NCBI GenBank assembly: GCA_947476675.1
Contig: CANJRL010000010.1
Coordinates: 1 to 41,456, forward strand
From: Phycisphaerales bacterium
GTDB taxonomy: Bacteria; Planctomycetota; Phycisphaerae; Phycisphaerales; UBA1924
Reading direction: 5' to 3'
Length of the DNA stretch: 41,456 nt
Part shown: piece by piece, positions 33,595 to 40,627 of the stretch
Layout: every line of letters begins with the position of its first letter
Numbering within the stretch: position 1 is the stretch's first letter
Notes under the pieces: model-generated
The model's input: the letters and a program-made list of their open reading frames with translations, nothing else
What the model was told of the DNA's origin: nothing
Database searches by the model: none
Translations under genes and position numbers: made by a program

Positions 33595-34989
33595 TCAATG
33601 CTCCGCTGTTTCCTTGAGGAGCCTCGAGGGGAGCAGCATCGACATCACGCCGTTGAGCGCCAGCAGCACGGCCATGAGCACGAAGCCCGCGAGCAGGCTG
33701 ACGTGATCTCCTGAACCGGCGCCGCCGGCGTGGGCCTTGCCGTTGCCCAGCGAGATCGCGAAGAGCGCGAGGAAGGGGAAGCCGGAGGACACCGTCCACG
33801 CCCCGCCCATCATGAGCGAGGAGGCGACGCCGGTCTTCCCGGGCATGAGGCGCTGGGCGAGGGTGATCGCCAGCGGCGCGGTGGCGGCGTAGCCCGACGC
33901 GGTGACGAAGGCGAGGGCCATCATCAGCGGCATGGTCCACGACGCGGCGGGATCAACCAGGCCCATGGCGGCGACCAGAGGCGAAGCGATGAGCGGGAGC
34001 ATCACCATCGGGCCCTTCTCGAAGCCCGGGCGGACGGTCCGCCCGGCGACCAGCGAGGCAAGGCCCATGCCGATCGAGGCGACGGCGAACACGCCGCCGG
34101 TGGCGCTGCTGGCCTTGGCCGCGTCGTTGGGGATGCGCTGGTCGCACCACTGGGAGAAGAGGAAGAAGAGGGCGTTGTTCACGCCGAAGCGGAGCACGGC
34201 GGCGGCGAAGAGCAGCCGCACCGCCCTGGCGCAGGCGCGCAGTTTCTCGGGGGCGATGGGCTCGGCGGAGGCCTGGCGCGGCTGTCGGTGGGCGACGCCT
34301 CGGGTGCCGCGGTGCAGGACGAGGGCGAAGACCAGGCCGAAGGGGATGAGCCAGGCGAGGCTGGTCATGCCGAAGCGCTCGTTCATGCGCGTGACGAGCA
34401 CCGGCCCGAGGACGCTGCCGAGCATCCCGGCGGTGAAGAACAGGGTGACGGCCATGGAGCGGCCGAAGGCGAGCCCGCGGCCGATCTGCCCGGCGAGGGC
34501 TGCGCCGATGGGGTGGAACATGCCCACGCCGATCTGCCCGACCACCTGCAGCGCGACCAGTTGGGCGTAAGAATCGGCGTGGCCGATGAGGCTCAGGCAC
34601 AGGGCCGAGACGGCCAGGCCGATCGGGGCGCACAGGCGGGTGTCGAGCCGGTCGGTCATCCACGCGAAGACCGGCTGGCTGATGCCCGACATGACCGAGT
34701 TGATGACGAACAACGCGGTGAGTTGCGGCTTGCTCAGCCCGAGCGACGCCGCCAAGGCGAGCGAGAGCGCGGGGACCACGGCGGCATAAAGATCGACCGC
34801 GGCATGGCTGGAGACGACGATCCAGAACCGCCGCGACGGGGAGGCGCCCGGGGCGTCGGCGGCGGCGGCGATGGGGGCCGCGGCCGATGACGGCCGAGGC
34901 TGGGCGGGGCGCGGAGCCGCGACGGGCGCCGGGGCGTCGAGCAGGTCGGGGGAGCGGATCGGCTCAGCGCCGGGGACGGGCGGTGTCAC
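33595..34989 (-). CDS. MFS transporter of the fosmidomycin-resistance type
   Basis: 464 aa from the GTG at 34989, chosen because TACCAT lies 8 nt upstream. The open frame reaches an ATG at 35118, only 9 nt after the upstream gene, but the extra residues are low-complexity. Twelve hydrophobic segments are visible from about residue 60 (WIVVSSHAAVDLYAAVVPAL). Loop motifs WMTDRLDTRL, QIGVGMFHPIGAALAGQIG and AITLAQRLMPGKTGVASSLM fit the Fsr subfamily, where FHPxGAA and PGxxGxASSL recur. Likely an inner-membrane efflux pump; the substrate is unknown. The N-terminal Pro/Ala-rich tail is unusual. Confidence 0.75.
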   Translation of the reverse strand: MTPPVPGAEPIRSPDLLDAPAPVAAPRPAQPRPSSAAAPIAAAADAPGASPSRRFWIVVSSHAAVDLYAAVVPALSLALAASLGLSKPQLTALFVINSVMSGISQPVFAWMTDRLDTRLCAPIGLAVSALCLSLIGHADSYAQLVALQVVGQIGVGMFHPIGAALAGQIGRGLAFGRSMAVTLFFTAGMLGSVLGPVLVTRMNERFGMTSLAWLIPFGLVFALVLHRGTRGVAHRQPRQASAEPIAPEKLRACARAVRLLFAAAVLRFGVNNALFFLFSQWCDQRIPNDAAKASSATGGVFAVASIGMGLASLVAGRTVRPGFEKGPMVMLPLIASPLVAAMGLVDPAASWTMPLMMALAFVTASGYAATAPLAITLAQRLMPGKTGVASSLMMGGAWTVSSGFPFLALFAISLGNGKAHAGGAGSGDHVSLLAGFVLMAVLLALNGVMSMLLPSRLLKETAEH

Positions 34990-34997
34990 GGTCGGCG

Positions 34998-35003
34998 ATG
35001 GTA
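34998..35003 (-). promoter_or_regulatory. -10-like element of the MFS gene
   Basis: TACCAT on the minus strand, 8 nt before the GTG at 34989. The rnhA start shows the same 8-nt GTG spacing. Confidence 0.35.
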
Positions 35004-35127
35004 GGCGCGGCTGGTGTTGCCCCACCCCGAGGCGGTGGGTCGAGGGGCGCGAGAGTCTGGCCGGGCCGGGCATGCCGCTTGGATGCCGGAGAGAGCGGGC
35101 GCGGCGTCGGCGGTCCATCCGCCCGGA

Positions 35128-35859
35128 TCAATAATCCCGCCCGAGATACCCGTTGATCGTCGCCAGCACCGCGCGGCCGCGGAGGACGCGCTCGGACCAT
35201 GGGACCTGCGCTCCGGGGATGCCGTCGGCGACGGCGCGCTCGTCGGCGGCGCCGTCGGCGAAGGCCACCAGCCAGTAGCCACGGCGGTCGCCTCGGTCGA
35301 AGAGGAACACGCCCTTGCGCGAGGGGAACGCGATGCGGTCGCGCTTCACGACCTCGAAGTTGCGCTGCAGGTCCGTCCAAGGCACGCCGGTACGCCCGGG
35401 CCATTGCCACATCGTCGGCGCGGTGACCATCGTGAGGGAGTACCGGAACTCGCTTTCCGGGGCGTGCCCGCCGACCATGCCCGAGGCGCGGGGGCCGGAA
35501 TCGCTGTACCAGCGGTCGTCGGCGCGGCCGAGCCATTCTTCGAGCACGCTGGGCCACCGGGTCACGATCGCGGTGTACTCCTGCGCGCGGAGGGTCTGAA
35601 AATCGTCGAAGCGGGTCAGCGACCGGTATCTGGCGGCGGAGGCGGGGTTATCGGGCAGGCCGAAGTTGGGCATGGCGCCGTCGTGGGCCTCGCAGTAGGA
35701 GGCCACGTCGCGCATGGTGAGGCGGAGTTTGTCGAGGTTGTAGGCCTTGGATTTCTCGGTGCGCTGGGCCTCGGCGGTGGCGCAGCCGAGGGCGGCGAGT
35801 GCCGCGAGACCGAGCAGCGCAGCCACGGAGTCGGCGAGGGTGAAGGCGCGACGCGTCAT
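35128..35859 (-). CDS. Prepilin-like secreted or membrane protein, unknown function
   Basis: 243 aa. The N-terminus MTRRAFTLADSVAALLGLAAL has the look of a type IV pilin-like signal (basic stretch, A-FTL, hydrophobic helix) but with Ala-Asp where the usual 'LIE' stands. The rest (YCEAHDGAMPNFGLP, MVTAPTMWQWPGRTGVPW, GVFLFDRGDRRGYWLVAFADG) resembles the globular part of planctomycete pseudopilin-like proteins, and the last strands match the common pattern of a Trp/Asp-rich 'adornment' domain. CACAAT lies 6 nt before the ATG, and TTGACC lies 19 nt further upstream. A type II secretion or pilus system could process it; the exact family is not certain. Confidence 0.6.
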   Translation of the reverse strand: MTRRAFTLADSVAALLGLAALAALGCATAEAQRTEKSKAYNLDKLRLTMRDVASYCEAHDGAMPNFGLPDNPASAARYRSLTRFDDFQTLRAQEYTAIVTRWPSVLEEWLGRADDRWYSDSGPRASGMVGGHAPESEFRYSLTMVTAPTMWQWPGRTGVPWTDLQRNFEVVKRDRIAFPSRKGVFLFDRGDRRGYWLVAFADGAADERAVADGIPGAQVPWSERVLRGRAVLATINGYLGRDY

Positions 35860-35939
35860 GGTTGCATTGTGCGCTGGGGCGTCCCCGGTTGGTCAAGGCG
35901 CGAGCGCGGGGTTGACCGAAACTTCGCGCCGACTGCAGG

Positions 35940-35969
35940 AAAAATCCCCCGCGACGATGCGCAGGGGGG
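35940..35969 (-). terminator. Intrinsic terminator of mdh
   Basis: On the minus strand GGGGG-A-CGC style pairing CCCCC(T)GCG / CGCGGGGG with a 6-nt loop is followed by ATTTTT. Confidence 0.65.
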
Positions 35970-35997
35970 TCGCCGAATCAACCGCGCTCGCCGCGAC

Positions 35998-36966
35998 TCA
36001 GCCCAGATCCGGGAACAGCTTCTTCACCGTCTCGACCAGGTCCTTCACGTGGCTGACCGATTCGGCCATGAGGCGCTGCTCGTCGCCCTCGAGGTTGACG
36101 CTGACGATCTTCTCGACGCCCTTGGCGCCCAGGAGCGCGGGGACGCCGACGAAGTATCCCTTGCCCTTCTGGCCCGGGGCGACGCCGAACTCGTCCTCGC
36201 AATAGGCGGCGCTGGGGATGATCCGCTTCTTGTCCTTGACGACGGCCTCGACCATCTGGATTGTGCCGGAGGCCGGGGCGTAATAGGCGCTGGTGCCCAT
36301 CAACTTCACGATCTCGCCGCCGCCGACCTTGGCGCGGTCGACGCACGCGTTGATCTTGTCGGCCGGGAGGAGCATGGAGACGGGGATGCCGTGGACGCTG
36401 GTGAAGCGCGGGAGCGGGACCATGTCGTCGCCGTGGCCCCCGAGGAGAAGGGCGGAGACGTCCTCGATGGAGCAGCCGATCTCGGCGGCGATGAAGGCGC
36501 GGAAGCGGGCGACGTCGAGGGCGCCGGCCTGCCCCATGACGCGGTGGGTGGGGAAGCCGGTGGTCTTCCACGCGGTGTAGACCATCGCGTCGAGCGGATT
36601 GGACACCACGATGACGATGGCGTTGGGGGCGAACTCGCGGATCTTCTCGCAGACCGAGCGGACGATCTGGACGTTGGTCTGGATGAGGTCGTCGCGGCTC
36701 ATGCCGGGCTTGCGGGGCAGGCCGGCGGTGACGACGACGACGTCGGAGCCGCTGATGTCCTTGTAGTCGGCGGTGCCGAGGATCCGGGAATCGAAGCGCT
36801 CGATCGGGCCGCAGCACAGCAGGTCGAGGGCCTTGCCCTGGGCGACGCCGACGCGGTCTGGGATGTCGAGGAGGACGATGTCGCCGAGTTCCTTGGCGGC
36901 GGCCCAGTGAGCGCAGGTGGCGCCGACGTTGCCGGCTCCGATGATGCTGATCTTGGCGCGACGCAT
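35998..36966 (-). CDS. mdh: Malate dehydrogenase (LDH/MDH superfamily, MDH type 3)
   Basis: 322 aa from the ATG at 36966, with GGGAGGAG about 10 nt upstream; a longer open frame is not used. NAD binding: IIGAGNVGATCAHW (GxGxxG) and D34 at the end of strand 2 (VLLDIP). Substrate loop: GLPRKPGMSRDDLI with R85 and R91, the malate-type pattern. SNPLDAMVY, and the active site LGGHGDDMVPL with H178. It interconverts malate and oxaloacetate with NAD(H) in the TCA cycle. Length and motifs are those of the cytosolic tetramer-type bacterial enzyme. It is a single transcription unit with its own terminator. Confidence 0.92.
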   Translation of the reverse strand: MRRAKISIIGAGNVGATCAHWAAAKELGDIVLLDIPDRVGVAQGKALDLLCCGPIERFDSRILGTADYKDISGSDVVVVTAGLPRKPGMSRDDLIQTNVQIVRSVCEKIREFAPNAIVIVVSNPLDAMVYTAWKTTGFPTHRVMGQAGALDVARFRAFIAAEIGCSIEDVSALLLGGHGDDMVPLPRFTSVHGIPVSMLLPADKINACVDRAKVGGGEIVKLMGTSAYYAPASGTIQMVEAVVKDKKRIIPSAAYCEDEFGVAPGQKGKGYFVGVPALLGAKGVEKIVSVNLEGDEQRLMAESVSHVKDLVETVKKLFPDLG

Positions 36967-37100
36967 CTGCTGTGGTCTCCTCCCGCCTCGGGGGCGGGGA
37001 ACGCGGGCCGCGGGCCGCCGCGAGGCGTGCCGAACGCGGGCCCTCACCGAAAGGGGGCGGCATGGTAGCGGGGCCCGCCGGGGCGTTCAGGCGGGGGTGC

Positions 37101-37139
37101 AAAAACCGACAGGCCGCCCCGCGGTTCGCGGAGCGGCCT
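37101..37139 (-). terminator. Intrinsic terminator of the PEP-CTERM-like gene at 37193
   Basis: On the minus strand AGGCCGC-T-CCGCG / CGCGG-G-GCGGCCT with a 3-nt loop is followed by GTCGG and then TTTTT. Confidence 0.7.
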
Positions 37140-37192
37140 GGGAGGTTGAGGGACACACACACGGACAAGAAACAATTCGTGAGGTCGGACGT

Positions 37193-37942
37193 TCAGCGGC
37201 GGCGGCGGAAGGCGGCCAGGCCCGCGACGCCGAACAGCGCCGCGGCGCCGGGGGTCGGGGTGACGGTGAACGTCGACGAGAACGTGACCGAGTCGCCGGC
37301 GGTCAGGCGGAACGTGTGGACCACGCCGATCTGAGCCGCGACGGTTTCATTCAGGAGTTCGCCGGTGGGGATGCCGAAGTTGGCCGGGCCGAAGGGCACG
37401 GTGGCGGGGAAGGTGGTGGAGAAGGAGAAGGGGGAGGTCACAAGCGAGCGCACCGAGGTGCCGTCGATGAGGGCGCGGTAGAGCGGGTTCCCGCCGACGT
37501 TGCTCAGGGTGGCGAGGTCGCCCGGGGGGCCGCCGGAGCCGAGGGAGCCGGAGACCGAACCGCTGGCGCGCACCGGGGCGTTGAACGCCTGCGAGGCGCT
37601 CAGGATGGTGACCTGGAAGTTGTCGGTGGCGCCGGTGGTGTTGGTGAAGGAGTAGGAAGCATTGACGAAGGAGAAGCCAGGGCCGCGACCGTCGCCGGGG
37701 CGGGCCTCGATCTGGAAGCCGAGGTTGGCCTGGCTCCAGCCGCCGTTGAACCGGTACACGCCGGTTTCGGGGTTGTAGTTGGCATTGGTGAACGCGTTGG
37801 GGTCGACCGACGTGCTCCACGTGCCGCCGGACCACGAGACTCTCATCTCGACGATCTCAGAGGGCGCGACGCCCGCGTGGGCCGGCGCGAGCGCGGCAAA
37901 GATGCCGACACCGGCGAGGGCTCCGAAATTCAAGGTGCGCAT
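37193..37942 (-). CDS. Secreted PEP-CTERM-like protein
   Basis: 249 aa. Shine-Dalgarno-like AGGAG lies close upstream of the ATG. Signal peptide MRTLNFGALAGVGIFAALAPAHA. The body (25-225) is a beta-rich domain (SWSGGTWSTSVDPNAFTNAN, YRFNGGWSQANLGFQIEARP, NFQVTILSASQAFNAPVRAS). C-terminal sorting signal PTPGAAALFGVAGLAAFRRRR-like. It is unrelated in sequence to the tandem pair at 8677-10564 apart from the tail, so the same sorting signal serves different cargo. A promoter with TTGCGA and TAGTCT is found about 105-135 nt upstream and a terminator follows, making this a monocistronic unit. Function is unknown. Confidence 0.75.
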   Translation of the reverse strand: MRTLNFGALAGVGIFAALAPAHAGVAPSEIVEMRVSWSGGTWSTSVDPNAFTNANYNPETGVYRFNGGWSQANLGFQIEARPGDGRGPGFSFVNASYSFTNTTGATDNFQVTILSASQAFNAPVRASGSVSGSLGSGGPPGDLATLSNVGGNPLYRALIDGTSVRSLVTSPFSFSTTFPATVPFGPANFGIPTGELLNETVAAQIGVVHTFRLTAGDSVTFSSTFTVTPTPGAAALFGVAGLAAFRRRR

Positions 37943-38050
37943 TTCTTCCTACTCCTGCCTTCCGCGCGGCTCGGGACGGGGCCTTGCGGACGGTCCCCCG
38001 TACTGGGCGGGGGATACAGGGACGTGCGTTTCTTCCCGACGGACAGTTCG

Positions 38051-38078
38051 AGACTACGGCCGATATGTCGAATCGCAA
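38051..38078 (-). promoter_or_regulatory. Promoter of the PEP-CTERM-like gene at 37193
   Basis: On the minus strand TTGCGA (38078-38073) and TAGTCT (38056-38051) with a 16-nt spacer. Confidence 0.5.
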
Positions 38079-38154
38079 GGGAGAGATTTCCCCGATTCTC
38101 GGGCATCGCCCTCAATGGCGACGGAAGTCTCTATTCCTCATGGACTTAGAGTAC

Positions 38155-38163
38155 TGCTAGAAT
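38155..38163 (+). promoter_or_regulatory. Extended -10 element of the micro-ORF
   Basis: TG-C-TAGAAT; the hexamer ends 6 nt before the ATG at 38170, the spacing seen at other starts here. Confidence 0.35.
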
Positions 38164-38169
38164 TTTGCG

Positions 38170-38205
38170 ATGAAGGGCATACCCTATCGCATGTTAGGGT
38201 TCTGA
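38170..38205 (+). CDS. Leaderless micro-ORF candidate, 11 aa
   Basis: ATG to TGA encodes MKGIPYRMLGF. The only support is the preceding extended -10 (TGCTAGAAT) at the 6-nt spacing typical of this window. The ORF also contains an inverted repeat ACCCTA/TAGGGT (38181-38186, 38195-38200). It could be a tiny peptide, the start of a regulatory RNA, or chance. Confidence 0.2.
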   Translation: MKGIPYRMLGF

Positions 38206-38238
38206 CCCGATCGCGGGGCGCGAATCCGATGTCATTGG

Positions 38239-38277
38239 AAAAGAAAACACCCGGCCGCCCTGAGGGCCGGCCGGGTG
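38239..38277 (-). terminator. Strong intrinsic terminator, minus strand
   Basis: CACCCGGC and its complement form the base of a 13-bp stem with one bulge and a 3-nt loop; on the minus strand it is followed by TTTTCTTTT. No ordinary gene ends here, so it probably terminates the RNA described at 38239-38570. Confidence 0.85.
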
Positions 38278-38328
38278 CGCATGTCTTGCAATGCGGGGTC
38301 GCGTCGACGGCGACTCCGTCGAGCCGCG

Positions 38329-38370
38329 TCAGTTGACGCGAAGCCCCTGCGTACATCCGTTGGTCTGCAC
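38329..38370 (-). CDS. Mini-ORF, 13 aa, with an extreme Shine-Dalgarno sequence
   Basis: GTG start, encoding MQTNGCTQGLRVN. The sequence AAGGAGGTGATCCA directly upstream is complementary to all 14 of the usual last bases of 16S rRNA (TGGATCACCTCCTT), with 7 nt from the GGAGG core to the GTG. A self-complementary GCGTCAACTGACGC covers the stop codon. It could be a leader-type peptide or a ribosome-binding decoy; nothing downstream in the same direction before the terminator would be regulated by it. Confidence 0.35.
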   Translation of the reverse strand: MQTNGCTQGLRVN

Positions 38371-38635
38371 TGGATCACCTCCTTGTCTGAAAGACACCCC
38401 AGCCGTCGCGCGGGTGTACTGCCGCGCCGCCGGGACTCCTTTCCCCCGGGCCGTCGCCCGGGGCACATCGCGCGGCGGGCGCACCCTTCGAGGAGTCGCC
38501 TTCCGCTCGTCGCGGGTCGCACGGGGCGGCCGGGGATTGCCGGCTCGCGGCGTGCAAGGGCCGCGGATTGCTCCTGATTCTACGGGCGTTCCACCCTCGG
38601 GTTCCACCGCCCGCGCGACCCGGCCCGGCCTCCGG

Positions 38636-38827
38636 TTACCGGGACTTCTCGAACTCCTCAAATGTCCCCTTGCGGGCCTCCTCGTCGAGGTACTTCTGGA
38701 ACTCGCCGGTCTTGTACGAGATGAAAATGAAGGCGTGCTGGAGCGCGAGCCACTCGAGGTCCGCCGGGTCTTCGTCGAGGTCCTTGCGCAGGCGGTTGAG
38801 TTCGGCGAGCATGGTCTCGGCTTTCAC
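38636..38827 (-). CDS. Small helical protein, third gene of the metal ABC operon
   Basis: 63 aa from a GTG overlapping the permease stop by 4 nt. The sequence is charged and entirely helical-looking (LAELNRLRKDLDEDPADLEW, FISYKTGEFQKYLDEEARKG), without signal peptide or membrane segment. I do not recognise the family. Translational coupling to the permease suggests it is made in fixed ratio with the transporter. There are no Cys residues and one His (LALQHAFIF), so it is not an obvious metal sink. It may be an accessory protein of the transporter or an unrelated gene carried along. Confidence 0.6.
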   Translation of the reverse strand: MKAETMLAELNRLRKDLDEDPADLEWLALQHAFIFISYKTGEFQKYLDEEARKGTFEEFEKSR

Positions 38828-39732
38828 GGGGCGGCTCCTGGGGACGGATCGGGGCGGCGCGGGGCGGCGTCGGTGATGGCGCGGCCGGCGGTCGCCAAGA
38901 GATAGAGCGCCGTCAGCGCCGCGACGATGCAGGCGCCGGGCGGGAGGTCGAGTTCGAAGGACGCCGCGGCGCCGCCGAGCACCCCGAGCACGGCGCAGGC
39001 CACCGAGAGCGCCAGGACCGTCGCGAGGCGCTGGGAGAGTTTCAGCGCGATGGCGCCTGGCAATACCAGCGCCGCGGTGGCGAGGACGACGCCGGCGAGT
39101 TTCATCGCGGAGACCACGGCGATCGCGAGGAGGGTGAGCAGCAGCACGCGCATGGCCCGCGCCGGCGCGCCCATGGACGCGGCGACGGGCTCATCGAACG
39201 CGCACAGGAGCAGCGGGCGGCGGAACCAAGCGAGCGCACCCGCGACCAGCGCCGCGGAGGCCCAGGCCATGAGAGCATCGCCGCGCCCGACCGCGAGCAG
39301 GGAGCCGAAAAGGATCTGCTCCCAGGGTGGCGCCCCCCCACCGCCTGTGCCGCCGGCGGCATGCTGGCGCGCGGCGATGAGGATCGCGCCCAGGGCCATG
39401 GAGGCGACGAGGGCGACGCCGATGACCGTGTCCGACGATTCGGCGTCGCGCCGCGAGCGCGAGGCCCCCCCGGCCCACGCGATGCCCCACGCCGCGGCGA
39501 TGCAGAACGCCGCGATGAGCGGGAACGACGCCGCCGGCGCGAGGTTGAGGAGCACGGCCAGCCCGACGCCCCCGAACGCCGCGTGGCTCACCCCCTGCCC
39601 GATGAAGGCCATGCGCTTGAGGACCACGAAGACCGAGAGCAGGGCGCCCTGCACCGCGACGGCGAGGGCCGCGATCACGCCGGGCCAGAACAGCGCGCCG
39701 GCCGGGCCGAAGAGGTACTCGGCGGTCTTCAC
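38824..39732 (-). CDS. Metal ABC transporter permease (ZnuB/MntB family)
   Basis: 302 aa from a GTG overlapping the ATPase stop (GTGA). Eight or nine hydrophobic segments are visible. Family blocks include LSVFVVLKRMAFIGQGVSHAAFGGVG, quoted in parts as FVVLKRMAFIGQGVSHAAFG, and VVSAMKLAGVVLATAALVLP with the conserved Lys-Leu-x-Gly, followed by GAIALKLSQRL. It forms the membrane channel for zinc or manganese uptake. A Gly-rich loop (about 125-140, AGGTGGGGAPPW) is unusual. The matching substrate-binding protein gene is not in the window. Confidence 0.8.
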   Translation of the reverse strand: MKTAEYLFGPAGALFWPGVIAALAVAVQGALLSVFVVLKRMAFIGQGVSHAAFGGVGLAVLLNLAPAASFPLIAAFCIAAAWGIAWAGGASRSRRDAESSDTVIGVALVASMALGAILIAARQHAAGGTGGGGAPPWEQILFGSLLAVGRGDALMAWASAALVAGALAWFRRPLLLCAFDEPVAASMGAPARAMRVLLLTLLAIAVVSAMKLAGVVLATAALVLPGAIALKLSQRLATVLALSVACAVLGVLGGAAASFELDLPPGACIVAALTALYLLATAGRAITDAAPRRPDPSPGAAP

Positions 39733-40595
39733 CCGGCGCGCTCAGGCGCGGCGGCGGGGAGGCCCGCGTCGCCGTGGTGGTGGTGGTGCTCGCCGGGCCC
39801 GTGGTCGTGGGAGCAGGCGTCGGCGGCGTGGGCGTCGACGTGCAACTCCCCGAAGATGCCGGCCATGTCGTGCGAGAAGACCTCCGCGAGGACCTGCGGC
39901 GTGAGGCCCTTGGGCGAATCGTGGAAGTGCAGCGTGCGGGCCAGGCAGGCCACGCGGTCGCACCCGGCGGCGATCGAGCGGATGTCGTGGCTCACGATCA
40001 CGATGGTCAGGCCCAGGCGCGCGTGCAGGGTCGCGAGCATGTCGGCGAAGATGCGCTGGCCCCCGGCGTCGACGCCGACCATGGGCTCGTCGAGCGCCAG
40101 CAGCCGGGCGCCGCAGGCGATGGCCCGGGCGATCAGTGCCCGCTGCAGTTGCCCGCCGGAGAGCGAGCCGACGGGCCTGTCGGCGTAGGCCGAGGCGCCG
40201 ACGAGGTCGATGGCGTGGTCGGCGCGCTCGCGGAGGTCGCGGGGCGGCGGCTTCCAGGGCGGGACGCGCCAGGATGCGGCCGAGAGCACCGCCTGCCGCA
40301 CGCTGATCGGGAAGGCCAGTTCGGACTCGGATCGTTGCGGCAGATAGCCGATGAGCCCGCGCTTGCGGGCGGCGTCCGGGGCCATGCCGAAGACGCTGAC
40401 GCGGCCGGAGTAGCCGGGCAGGAGGCCCAGGGCGATGCGGAGCAGGGTGGATTTGCCCCCCCCGTTGGGCCCGAGCACGCCGAGGCGCTCGCCCTCATCG
40501 ACGCGGAGGGAGATGCGCGAGAGCGCGGCGGCGGCGTGGGCGGCGCCGGGATAGGCGAAGGAGACGCTGTCGAACTCCAGCGGGGGTTGGGGCAT
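39729..40595 (-). CDS. Metal ABC transporter ATPase with His-rich tail (ZnuC-like)
   Basis: 288 aa from the ATG at 40595, 9 nt after a TATGCT box. Walker A GPNGGGKST (42-50), signature LSGGQLQRALIARA, Walker B LLALDEPMVGVD and the H-loop His in VIVSHDIRS are all present. The last 35 residues contain HVDAHAADACSHDHGPGEHH and more His, a metal-binding tail of the kind seen on zinc-related proteins (some ZnuA loops, a few ATPases). It points to zinc as the likely substrate of the importer and to possible metal sensing by the ATPase. It drives the permease encoded downstream. Confidence 0.85.
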   Translation of the reverse strand: MPQPPLEFDSVSFAYPGAAHAAAALSRISLRVDEGERLGVLGPNGGGKSTLLRIALGLLPGYSGRVSVFGMAPDAARKRGLIGYLPQRSESELAFPISVRQAVLSAASWRVPPWKPPPRDLRERADHAIDLVGASAYADRPVGSLSGGQLQRALIARAIACGARLLALDEPMVGVDAGGQRIFADMLATLHARLGLTIVIVSHDIRSIAAGCDRVACLARTLHFHDSPKGLTPQVLAEVFSHDMAGIFGELHVDAHAADACSHDHGPGEHHHHHGDAGLPAAAPERAG

Positions 40596-40604
40596 GCGGT
40601 GATG

Positions 40605-40610
40605 AGCATA
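40605..40610 (-). promoter_or_regulatory. -10-like element of the metal ABC operon
   Basis: TATGCT on the minus strand, 9 nt before the ATG at 40595. No zinc-uptake-regulator (Zur) palindrome was noticed nearby. Confidence 0.3.
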
Positions 40611-40627
40611 GGAACGGTTGCGAAACC

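Larger units (their letters stand above)
38239..38570 (-). ncRNA. Candidate structured RNA with mini-ORF, about 330 nt
   Basis: A minus-strand transcript is suggested by a TAGAAT box at 38582-38577 and the terminator at 38277-38239. Between them are a 7-bp helix GACTCCT/AGGAGTC (38497-38491 with 38440-38434) enclosing a perfect 8-bp hairpin CCCCGGGC/GCCCGGGG (38463-38444), then a 14-nt Shine-Dalgarno region AAGGAGGTGATCCA before a 13-codon ORF, then hairpins GCGTCA-AC-TGACGC over its stop codon and TCGACGG/CCGTCGA. It does not show the signatures of RNase P RNA, tmRNA or SRP RNA. Transcript ends are inferred. Confidence 0.4.
37943..38635. other. Long gap with promoter, leaderless micro-ORF and structured RNA candidate
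   Basis: 693 nt. From left to right: the leader and promoter of the PEP-CTERM-like gene (minus, to 38078), a forward extended -10 with an 11-codon ORF (38155-38205), a strong minus-strand terminator (38239-38277), a 13-codon minus ORF with an exceptionally long Shine-Dalgarno (38329-38384), stem-loops at 38434-38497, and a minus-strand TAGAAT box at 38582-38577. Confidence 0.6.

Noticed and set aside
33595-35118. Longer MFS protein starting at the ATG at 35118
   Set aside because: The extra 43 residues are low-complexity and Arg/Pro/Ser-rich, while a TACCAT box precedes the GTG at 34989. The longer start cannot be fully excluded.
38138-38356. 72-codon minus-strand open frame through the terminator at 38277-38239
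   Set aside because: It reads through a strong hairpin and T-run and has no ribosome site; composition looks non-coding.
38355-38390. Fragment of a 16S rRNA 3' end on the plus strand (CTGGATCACCTCCTT)
   Set aside because: Only about 15 nt match; the sequence upstream does not continue as 16S rRNA, so an extended Shine-Dalgarno on the other strand is the simpler reading.
38239-38570. RNase P RNA, tmRNA or SRP RNA
   Set aside because: GGGGGAAAGGAGTCCCGG only superficially recalls the RNase P core; no tmRNA tag sequence, TPsiC-like end or SRP GGAAG motif was found.
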